DNA of 5,435 nt from Actinomycetota bacterium. GTDB taxonomy: Bacteria; Actinomycetota; Acidimicrobiia; Acidimicrobiales; Iamiaceae. Below, piece after piece: positions 1-5,290 of this stretch (position 1 is the stretch's first letter; the number at the start of each line of letters is the position of its first letter). The stretch covers positions 1 to 5,435 of the forward strand of contig JAFDWI010000329.1 in assembly GCA_018268545.1 (NCBI GenBank), given 5' to 3'. The notes beneath the pieces were generated by a model. It was not told where the DNA came from. It searched no databases and saw nothing but the letters and a program-made list of their open reading frames with translations. The position numbers and the translations under genes are program-made.

Positions 1-2862
1 CCATGAGAGCGACGTCGTCTGGGGCACGGTCGCCCCGTTCGCGGGACCCGTCATCGTGATCCCGGTCGATGACTTGGTGACCGACGCAACCGCGCTGTAG
101 GTCAGCGGGTTCCCCGTCGAGTCGATCGCCTGGACCCGCCAGTAGAGCATGCCGTCCGGATAGGTGAGGTCACGAATGCCGTTCGGCCATGATCCAGGGA
201 AGTATCCCCCGTCGCCATAGACGTTCGCCGGCCATACATATGGGGTGTAGGTGGGTTGATCCACCCACGCCTGGTCGATGATGTTCGAGAAGTCGGGGGT
301 CGTTGCAACCTGGATGTGGTACGACATCGCGCCGACGTCACCCGATGCGTAAGGCGTTGCGGCATTCCAACAGAAGGTCGGCATGTCGCTGATCGACGAC
401 ACCGCCGAAGCGTTGCACGCTCCACCGGTCTGGGCAGGACCGACGGTTCGCGGTGAAGCCACCGCTGACGATGCCTTCTTGAACGCACCGAGCCCCGTCG
501 GGTCCACCGAGGCACCGAAGTTCCCGTAGATCGCTCCCGTCGAGCTGGGCCCGGTATACCAATCCGCGAGCACCGGTTGCACCGACACGTAGTAGGACTG
601 GCCGGCCTGGTTGTCGGGCAACGCCTCGACCGATCGGAGCGACGTCGTCGCCGTGTCGTAGATCCGGACCACATTGGTGAAGTTCGGGTCCTGCGCGATG
701 TAGACGCGATAGTTCGTCACACCGGGAACCGCTCCCCAGGTGATCAACGGTGTCGCCGGAATCTGGCAACCCGAGTTGCAGGTCGATGTTGTCCCGGCCA
801 TCGTCTTCGAGGTGAACTGGATCGAATTCGCCGGGACGTTCGGCGGACTCGCGACGTTGAGCGTTTCCTTCGGGCCGCTCGAGATGACGTTGTTGTTGCT
901 GTCGAGTGCAACGATCTGCCAGGCGCCCTGTCCGACCGGGAGCGGCTGGACCGGGGTGAACGACTCGGTCACCGGGTCGTTCATCCCGTTACCGACGTTG
1001 AGGTCCTGTAGTGGAACGTAGGTGGAAAGCGCGGGGTTCGCGTACCACCACACCTGGTAGTGGTCGGCGCCGGTCACTGGAGTCCACGAGAAGGTCGGGA
1101 TCTGAGTCGCGAGCACCGTTGCGTTGTTCGCGGGCGACGGACCGATCGGGTTCGGCGTCGAACCCGCACCGGCCTGGTATCCGCTCCAGGTGAACGTCCG
1201 CGCGGTCGGCGTGGGGCCAGGGATGTAGTTGTTGAGCTGACCGGCGTTCGCGGTGAAGCTGTACGGCGTCACCGTCCAGCTCACGTTCACCGGGCACTGC
1301 GGGTTCGTGGACGGTCGTGGTACGGCGACCAGCGACGGGGTCAACGACAGTGCGGCCGTGTTGTAGGACCGCTGTGAACCACCCCCGGGGCCAGGCGCCG
1401 TGCACTGGTTCGTGTTGGAGTTCCAACCCCAATACCACGACGTGACGGACACCTGGTAGAACACCGCACCGGGGACCGCCGTCCACGACATCGTCGGGAC
1501 CGCAACCGTCGCGCTCGGAGCAGGCGAGACCAAGGTCGCAGCCGTCTGGTTGGTGAAGAACAACTGGGGCGCCGACCAGGTGCTCACGTAAGCCTTACGA
1601 GGCGGCTGGTTCGTCGACGTGAACAGGGCGCTGTTCGGCCCGTCGTTGGGCACGAGGTCGTCGAGGGCCCGGACATGCCAGTAGATCGTGCCCGAGGTGA
1701 GGACCGGCCACAGCGCGCCGTTGTTGGCGCCACCCACGCACCCGGGTTGGTTGACCACCGGCCCGGACACCTGCGGTGCAGGAGGGTTCATCTGGGGGAC
1801 AACGTAGGGTGACCAGTCGGTCTGGGTCGTGAAACAGGTGACGCTCGTCGAGAACGAACTCGTCGACGACAACTCGATCTGGTACGCGCCGGCACCCGGT
1901 GACGGGTTCCAGCTCATCAGCAGATTGGGCAACGGGACGATCGCGTTGGCAGCGGGTGCCGTCGGTGCCGGGGTAGCGAGCGGTGTCACGGTGAACTGCC
2001 ACGCACTTCCGGTCGTGGATGGATAATCGCTCCAACGGCTGAAGTTGCCCTCGTTGTCGATCCCGCGTACCCGCCAGTAGTACGAACCGTTGTCGAGCGT
2101 CTTCGCCGGAGACCAGACCGACGCGTCGGTGACGATGTCGTAGTGCAGGTTGTTGGTCCAGTCACCGTTCGGGCTGATCTGGACCTCGTAACGCGCCGCG
2201 CCCTTGAGCGGCGACCACTCGAGCTGCACGTTGCGAACCGAGGCACCATTTGCCGGGCTGAGGTAGTTGGGGATCGCGTCGTTGACCCCGGTCGTTCCCT
2301 GACTCCACACGACGGTGAACTGGCAGGTCGCCGAGGTTCCGGTGTTGATCCCCGAACCGGTCGCCCCGGACACCTGGGCATAGTAGACGGTGCTCGTGGG
2401 GATGCCCTTGGTCAGCGTGTACGAGGTCGCCTGGGTCGTGAGGGTGATCGTCGATGCGGGCACGAACGTCGGGGTCGACGACACCAGCAGGGTGTAGTTC
2501 CTGACGCCACGGATCGGGGTCCAGGTGAGGGTCGGCGCTTGGGCCGGGAAGTTCACCGTCGACCCCGGGCAGGTGAGCGTCGGCGCGTTGACCGACGCGT
2601 TCGTGAACGTCGCGTTCGCAACCGCTCCGACATTGTTCGAACGATCGACGGCCGCGACCGACCAACTCACCGGCCCCGGTGGGAAGTCGTCCACCGGGAC
2701 ATACGACGTCCCCCAGATGTAGGTCGTCTGGACCGAACCCTGGTGGTTGGGGAAGGTGACCTGATAGTGATCGGCTCCCGGGACCGGGCTCCAACTGAGC
2801 GTCGGCGTCGGTCCGAATGTGCCTCCGTTGGGAACGAGGTTCGTCGGTGCCGGAAGTGGCGT
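1..2862 (-). repeat. Tandem array of nine divergent fibronectin III-like protein repeats
   Basis: About 100-140 residues separate successive core motifs. Repeats 1 and 6 are closest, both containing PVxGADHYQV (66-74 and 634-643). Repeats 3, 4 and 8 carry the clearest YWRV/YWHV strand. Repeats 4, 5 and 8 are longer because of inserted loops: a Pro-rich segment near 391-413, a Trp/Asn-rich stretch near 515-524, and a Gly/Tyr/Pro-rich stretch near 908-932. The repeats diverge strongly in sequence, so this is an old domain array and not a recent tandem DNA duplication. The ninth copy is cut by the window edge just after its core tryptophan. Confidence 0.75.
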
Positions 2863-2979
2863 TGCCGCGCCGGCGGTGCCGGGAACACCGAGCGCGCCGA
2901 TCAGCGAGATCGACAACATGACGATCAGCGCACGCTTCCACACACCCGGCCGCCGGCCTCCACGCACACTCGTCACCAT
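1..2979 (-). CDS. Large secreted multidomain protein with fibronectin type III-like repeats (partial, C-terminus beyond window)
   Basis: The reading frame is open for 993 codons from an ATG at 2979 to the window edge. I translated it throughout and found no stop. The start is supported by a GGGAG Shine-Dalgarno 7 nt upstream and an immediate signal peptide. After cleavage near residue 38 come eight complete divergent repeats, at about 40-128, 129-233, 234-333, 338-480, 482-613, 614-713, 714-838 and 840-973, and a ninth starting at 974. The shared pattern is P-x-NGA, then LSW-x-PVPGA-x-x-Y-x-V (Trp at 63, 153, 255, 357, 499, 632, 748, 871 and 993), then a late YYWRVRAxD-like strand (for example 300-308, 432-440 and 946-953). 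This fits a beta-sandwich of fibronectin III or related Ig-like type. No enzyme motif, transmembrane segment after the signal, or sorting signal is visible in the part present. An adhesive, structural or surface role is inference. The ORF is real with high confidence, but the exact domain family is less certain. Confidence 0.9.
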   Translation of the reverse strand, partial: MVTSVRGGRRPGVWKRALIVMLSISLIGALGVPGTAGAATPLPAPTNLVPNGGTFGPTPTLSWSPVPGADHYQVTFPNHQGSVQTTYIWGTSYVPVDDFPPGPVSWSVAAVDRSNNVGAVANATFTNASVNAPTLTCPGSTVNFPAQAPTLTWTPIRGVRNYTLLVSSTPTFVPASTITLTTQATSYTLTKGIPTSTVYYAQVSGATGSGINTGTSATCQFTVVWSQGTTGVNDAIPNYLSPANGASVRNVQLEWSPLKGAARYEVQISPNGDWTNNLHYDIVTDASVWSPAKTLDNGSYYWRVRGIDNEGNFSRWSDYPSTTGSAWQFTVTPLATPAPTAPAANAIVPLPNLLMSWNPSPGAGAYQIELSSTSSFSTSVTCFTTQTDWSPYVVPQMNPPAPQVSGPVVNQPGCVGGANNGALWPVLTSGTIYWHVRALDDLVPNDGPNSALFTSTNQPPRKAYVSTWSAPQLFFTNQTAATLVSPAPSATVAVPTMSWTAVPGAVFYQVSVTSWYWGWNSNTNQCTAPGPGGGSQRSYNTAALSLTPSLVAVPRPSTNPQCPVNVSWTVTPYSFTANAGQLNNYIPGPTPTARTFTWSGYQAGAGSTPNPIGPSPANNATVLATQIPTFSWTPVTGADHYQVWWYANPALSTYVPLQDLNVGNGMNDPVTESFTPVQPLPVGQGAWQIVALDSNNNVISSGPKETLNVASPPNVPANSIQFTSKTMAGTTSTCNSGCQIPATPLITWGAVPGVTNYRVYIAQDPNFTNVVRIYDTATTSLRSVEALPDNQAGQSYYVSVQPVLADWYTGPSSTGAIYGNFGASVDPTGLGAFKKASSAVASPRTVGPAQTGGACNASAVSSISDMPTFCWNAATPYASGDVGAMSYHIQVATTPDFSNIIDQAWVDQPTYTPYVWPANVYGDGGYFPGSWPNGIRDLTYPDGMLYWRVQAIDSTGNPLTYSAVASVTKSSTGITMTGPANGATVPQTTSLSW
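2866..2979 (-). other. Sec-type signal peptide of the repeat protein
   Basis: Residues 1-38 have a basic n-region (Arg6, Arg9, Arg10, Lys15, Arg16), a hydrophobic core at about 17-33 (ALIVMLSISLIGALGVP) and a small-residue c-region with A36-G37-A38 fitting signal peptidase I cleavage before Ala39. The mature protein begins with a Pro/Thr-rich linker into the first repeat. No lipobox cysteine is present, so it is not a lipoprotein. The Arg pair is not followed by a Tat consensus. Confidence 0.85.
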
Positions 2980-2986
2980 GATTGGT

Positions 2987-2991
2987 CTCCC
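2987..2991 (-). promoter_or_regulatory. Ribosome binding site of the repeat-protein gene
   Basis: GGGAG on the minus strand lies 7 nt before the ATG at 2979. It decides the start: the same frame stays open upstream to another ATG at 3123, but that one has no Shine-Dalgarno and lies beside the probable groESL terminator. Confidence 0.75.
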
Positions 2992-3016
2992 AGATTCGAC
3001 TCGAGAACAGTGACCG

Positions 3017-3046
3017 AGGCTACACGGCGCCAACCATTGGTGCCAC
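3017..3046 (-). promoter_or_regulatory. Candidate promoter of the repeat-protein gene
   Basis: A -10-like TAGCCT (3017-3022) is preceded, after 18 bp, by a weak -35-like GTGGCA (3041-3046). The -10 lies about 38 bp upstream of the start codon, a sensible distance. The match is modest, and an imperfect inverted repeat occupies the spacer (see 3026-3044). This is a tentative call. Confidence 0.3.
3026..3044. promoter_or_regulatory. Imperfect inverted repeat, possible operator
   Basis: Arms ggcgccaa (3026-3033) and ttggtgcc (3037-3044) are separated by cca and match at seven of eight positions, the other being a G-T pair. The repeat lies inside the candidate promoter of the large secreted protein, where a dimeric regulator could bind. 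No regulator family is recognised from the sequence, and chance occurrence in GC-rich DNA is possible. Confidence 0.25.
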
Positions 3047-3086
3047 CGGTCACGTCGAGAAAATTCACGATCGTGGGCGCGACGAT

Positions 3087-3121
3087 GGCCGGCCCCGAAC
3101 CCCGAAGGGCCGGAACCGGCC
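3087..3121 (-). terminator. Probable groESL transcription terminator hairpin
   Basis: A strong GC-rich inverted repeat begins 28 nt after the groEL stop. The core arms are CCGGCCC and GGGCCGG (3107-3113 and 3089-3095 on the minus strand) around an 11-nt loop. An alternative outer pairing joins 3116-3121 with 3087-3092. No uridine run follows directly; the nearest T-rich stretch is about 25 nt further on, at 3057-3065. High-GC actinobacteria often have U-poor terminators, so this is plausible, but some read-through into the downstream gene cannot be excluded. Confidence 0.5.
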
Positions 3122-3149
3122 ATCGAAACGACCGTGGTCGCAGGACGGA

Positions 3150-4793
3150 CTAGAAGCCCATGCCTCCACCCATGCCGCCACCCATGGCCGCAGCAGCGGC
3201 AGCCGGGTCGACCTCTTCGGGCTTGTCGGCGACGACCGCCTCGGTGGTCAGCAGCAGGGCCGCGATCGACGCCGCGTTCTGCAGCGCCGCACGGGTCACC
3301 TTGGCCGGGTCGATCACGCCGGCCTTGAGCAGGTCCTCGAACTCACCCGAGGCTGCGTTGTAGCCGTAGTTGCCCTTCTTGGACTCGACCTGCTGCACCA
3401 CGACGGCACCTTCTTCGCCGGCGTTGTCGGCGATGAGGCGGGCCGGAGCGGCGAGCGCGTTGAACACCGACTGGGCGCCGGTCGCCTCGTCGCCGGTGAG
3501 CGACTCGACGACCTTGGCCACCGCGGGACGGACCCGCAGCAGGGCGGTGCCACCACCGGCGACCACACCCTCTTCGATGGCTGCACGGGTCGCGCTCAGC
3601 GCGTCCTCGATGCGGTGCTTCTTCTCCTTGAGCTCGACCTCGGTGGCTGCGCCGACCTTGACGACGGCGACACCGCCGGCAAGCTTGGCGAGACGCTCCT
3701 GGAGCTTCTCACGGTCCCAGTCCGAGTCGGTGTCGTCGATCTCACGGCGGATCTGGTTGACCCGGGCGTCGACGTCGGCCTGCGCGCCGGACCCTTCGAT
3801 CACCGTGGTGTTGTCCTTGGTGATCACGACCTTGCGGGCCGAACCGAGCAGGTCCAGCGTGACATTCTCGAGCTTGAGCCCGACGGTCTCGGAGATGACC
3901 TGGCCACCGGTGAGCACGGCGATGTCCTGCAGGGTCGCCTTGCGACGCTCACCGAATCCGGGGGCCTTGACCGCGACCGACGAGAACGTGCCGCGGATCT
4001 TGTTGACCACGAGGGTCGCGAGGGCCTCACCCTCGATGTCCTCGGCGATGATCAGCAACGGCTTGCCCGACTGCATGACCTTCTCGAGTACCGGGACGAG
4101 GTCCTGGACCGAGGTGATCTTGCCTTCGTTCAGCAGGATGTACGGGTTCTCCAGCACCGCTTCCTGGCGGTCACCGTCGGTGACGAAATAGGGCGACAGG
4201 TAGCCCTTGTCGAACTGCATGCCCTCGGTGAACTCCAGGTCGAGCCCGAACGTGTTCGATTCCTCGACGGTGACGACACCGTCCTTGCCGACCTTGTCGA
4301 TCGCCTCGGCGAGCGTGCCGCCGATCGCCGGGTCGTTGTTCGCCGAGATGGTCGCCACCTGGGCGATCTCGGAACGGTCGTCGATCTCCTTGGAGTTCTT
4401 CCCCAGGGCGGTGACGGCGGACTCGACCGCAGCCTCGATGCCCCGCTTGAGCGACATGGGGTTCGCGCCGGCCGCGACATTGCGCAGACCTTCGCGGACC
4501 AGCGCCTGCGCGAGGACCGTTGCGGTGGTCGTGCCGTCACCTGCGACGTCGTTGGTCTTGGTCGCGACTTCCTTGACGAGCTGGGCACCCATGTTCTCGA
4601 AGGGGTCCTCGAGCTCGATCTCGCGGGCGATCGACACACCGTCGTTGGTGATCGTCGGGGCACCGAACTTCTTGTCGAGCACCACGTTGCGGCCCTTGGG
4701 GCCGATGGTGACCTTGACTGCGTCGGCCAGCTTGTTCACGCCGGCTTCCAGACCACGGCGGGCCTGTTCGTCGAATTTCAGGATCTTTGCCAT
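3150..4793 (-). CDS. groEL: Chaperonin GroEL (Hsp60, 60 kDa)
   Basis: A full-length 547-residue GroEL, close to the usual size. It forms a double-ring ATPase in the cytoplasm that encloses unfolded proteins under a GroES lid. The equatorial domain has the nucleotide-binding GDGTTT at 85-90 (Asp86, the phosphate/Mg-binding Asp87 of E. coli) and Asp51. The catalytic aspartate matching E. coli Asp398 is Asp397 in EDALSATRA. The chaperonin signature AAIEEGVVAGGG spans 404-415. The apical domain, at about 190-375, includes the usual GFGERRK segment at 279-285. The C-terminus is a short GGM tail (GGGMGGGMGF, 538-547) of the kind that projects into the ring cavity. It starts 15 nt after groES in the same operon, and its AGGAG overlaps the groES stop. 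Nothing is missing or broken. Identification is certain; which paralogue class it represents is inference. Confidence 0.99.
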   Translation of the reverse strand: MAKILKFDEQARRGLEAGVNKLADAVKVTIGPKGRNVVLDKKFGAPTITNDGVSIAREIELEDPFENMGAQLVKEVATKTNDVAGDGTTTATVLAQALVREGLRNVAAGANPMSLKRGIEAAVESAVTALGKNSKEIDDRSEIAQVATISANNDPAIGGTLAEAIDKVGKDGVVTVEESNTFGLDLEFTEGMQFDKGYLSPYFVTDGDRQEAVLENPYILLNEGKITSVQDLVPVLEKVMQSGKPLLIIAEDIEGEALATLVVNKIRGTFSSVAVKAPGFGERRKATLQDIAVLTGGQVISETVGLKLENVTLDLLGSARKVVITKDNTTVIEGSGAQADVDARVNQIRREIDDTDSDWDREKLQERLAKLAGGVAVVKVGAATEVELKEKKHRIEDALSATRAAIEEGVVAGGGTALLRVRPAVAKVVESLTGDEATGAQSVFNALAAPARLIADNAGEEGAVVVQQVESKKGNYGYNAASGEFEDLLKAGVIDPAKVTRAALQNAASIAALLLTTEAVVADKPEEVDPAAAAAAMGGGMGGGMGF

Positions 4794-4805
4794 GTGAGTT
4801 CGGTT

Positions 4806-4810
4806 CTCCT
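4806..4810 (-). promoter_or_regulatory. groEL ribosome binding site overlapping the groES stop
   Basis: AGGAG overlaps the TAG stop of groES by two bases and lies 12 nt before the groEL ATG. That spacing is slightly long. The overlap suggests that ribosomes finishing groES help start groEL translation. Confidence 0.65.
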
Positions 4811-5102
4811 ACTTGGTGATCTTCGCGAGGACGTCGCGAGCGTTGAGGATCAGGACGTCTTTCCCGTCGACGGAGATCTCGGTGCCGCCGTACTTCGAGT
4901 AGACGACGGTGTCGCCCTCGGCGACGTCGACCGGGATGATCTCACCGGTCGTGTCGGATCGACGACCCGGACCCACGGCCAGGACGGTGCCCTGTTGGGG
5001 CTTCTCCTGTGCGCTGTCGGGGATGACCAGACCGCTCGCGGTGGTCTGTTCCGCATCGCTCGGGGCGACCACGATGCGATCTTCCAGTGGCTGCAAACTC
5101 AT
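4809..5102 (-). CDS. groES: Co-chaperonin GroES (Hsp10, 10 kDa)
   Basis: A 97-residue protein of normal length that forms the heptameric lid of the GroEL chamber. The N-terminal signature LQPLEDRIVVAPSDAE spans 3-18. The mobile loop, at about 17-33, carries the GroEL-contacting hydrophobic motif GLVIPD (24-29), equivalent to the GIVLP of other family members. The roof-hairpin region GPGRRSDTTGE is at 44-54. VVYSKYGGTEI (66-76) and the final DVLAKI strand (90-95) are typical of the family. The start at 5102 is supported by AAGGAG 6 nt upstream. It is the first gene of the groES-groEL operon and lies downstream of two CIRCE operators, so HrcA repression is expected. Identification is certain. 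Confidence 0.99.
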   Translation of the reverse strand: MSLQPLEDRIVVAPSDAEQTTASGLVIPDSAQEKPQQGTVLAVGPGRRSDTTGEIIPVDVAEGDTVVYSKYGGTEISVDGKDVLILNARDVLAKITK

Positions 5103-5108
5103 GGACGA

Positions 5109-5114
5109 CTCCTT
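5109..5114 (-). promoter_or_regulatory. groES ribosome binding site
   Basis: AAGGAG lies 6 nt before the groES ATG, a near-ideal Shine-Dalgarno. It sits in the loop of a possible 4-bp hairpin (GGAC at 5116-5119 with GTCC at 5103-5106), which would leave it exposed. Confidence 0.85.
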
Positions 5115-5131
5115 GGTCCTACAGACGTGAA

Positions 5132-5154
5132 TGTCGGGGGGTTGGATCCCGACA
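5132..5154 (-). other. Hairpin in the groES 5' leader
   Basis: A perfect 7-bp inverted repeat, TGTCGGG and CCCGACA on the minus strand, surrounds a 9-nt loop. It lies in the transcribed leader, 17 nt upstream of the groES Shine-Dalgarno. It is not followed by a U-run, so it does not look like a terminator. It could stabilise the mRNA 5' end or tune translation; its role is unknown. Confidence 0.45.
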
Positions 5155-5204
5155 CAGGGTCGCCTCGAAGGTCGATCAGGTCGGGGGAACGCAGCCGGCG
5201 AGAG

Positions 5205-5231
5205 TTAGCACTCGTGACCGGCGAGTGCCAA
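5205..5231. promoter_or_regulatory. CIRCE operator 1 (HrcA binding site)
   Basis: TTAGCACTC (5205-5213), 9-nt spacer, GAGTGCCAA (5223-5231). It matches the CIRCE consensus TTAGCACTC-N9-GAGTGCTAA at 17 of 18 arm positions. It sits directly downstream of the -10 box, over the predicted transcription start, so bound HrcA should block initiation. Part or all of it would be transcribed into the leader. Confidence 0.96.
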
Positions 5232-5259
5232 GCCTACGGTGGCCGATTAGCACTTGCAA
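5231..5259 (-). promoter_or_regulatory. groESL promoter, vegetative sigma type
   Basis: The -35 TTGCAA (5254-5259) and -10 TAGGCT (5231-5236) are 17 bp apart, the optimal spacing. The -10 fits the TANNNT pattern of actinobacterial housekeeping promoters. The predicted start is near 5224, giving a leader of about 120 nt. The -35 lies within CIRCE 2, and the -10 abuts CIRCE 1. Confidence 0.75.
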
Positions 5260-5273
5260 GTCGAGAGTGCCAG
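5247..5273. promoter_or_regulatory. CIRCE operator 2 (HrcA binding site)
   Basis: TTAGCACTT (5247-5255), 9-nt spacer, GAGTGCCAG (5265-5273). It matches the CIRCE consensus at 15 of 18 arm positions. It lies exactly 42 bp upstream of CIRCE 1 and overlaps the -35 box. It is weaker than CIRCE 1, but the spacing and arm layout are exact. Confidence 0.88.
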
Positions 5274-5285
5274 ACGCGGCCGTCT
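5272..5285 (-). terminator. Short hairpin after the upstream gene, doubtful terminator
   Basis: AGACG and CGTCT on the minus strand form a 5-bp stem with a 4-nt loop, starting 5 nt after the stop of the upstream gene. There is no U-run, and it touches the edge of CIRCE 2. It is too small to be a confident terminator. Confidence 0.2.
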
Positions 5286-5290
5286 CGCCG

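Noticed and set aside
338..2941. Other minus-strand frames (for example 338-769, 989-1486, 1595-2035 and 2162-2941) inside the secreted-protein gene
   Set aside because: They are out of frame with the continuous 993-codon reading and have Arg/Pro/His-rich composition. The continuous frame has the signal peptide and repeats.
2920..2979. Twin-arginine (Tat) signal in the secreted protein
   Set aside because: Arg9-Arg10 is followed by Pro-Gly-Val-Trp-Lys, which does not fit the Tat consensus. A Sec signal explains the sequence.
1..2979. A polymorphic toxin or contact-dependent system based on the large secreted repeat protein
   Set aside because: No toxin domain, immunity gene, secretion motif or RHS/YD repeat is visible. 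The visible part is only beta-sandwich repeats, and the C-terminus is outside the window.
2980..3123. Alternative in-frame ATG start at 3123 for the secreted protein
   Set aside because: It has no Shine-Dalgarno, lies at the terminator hairpin, and would put 48 residues before the signal peptide.
2143..3153. Plus-strand frame of 336 residues opposite the secreted-protein gene
   Set aside because: It is extremely Arg-rich and without motifs, and it runs through the intergenic region and into the end of groEL. It is a shadow of the real minus-strand frame.
3370..4797. Long plus-strand open frames opposite groEL (273 and 196 residues)
   Set aside because: They are antisense to a certain, full-length groEL and are Ser/Arg/Thr-rich. 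This is the usual artefact of strong third-position GC bias. There is no recognisable domain or convincing ribosome binding site.
5205..5273. The two similar palindromes read as a short CRISPR-like or transposon-end repeat
   Set aside because: Both match the CIRCE consensus and sit over the groES promoter. There are only two copies and no spacer array or transposase.
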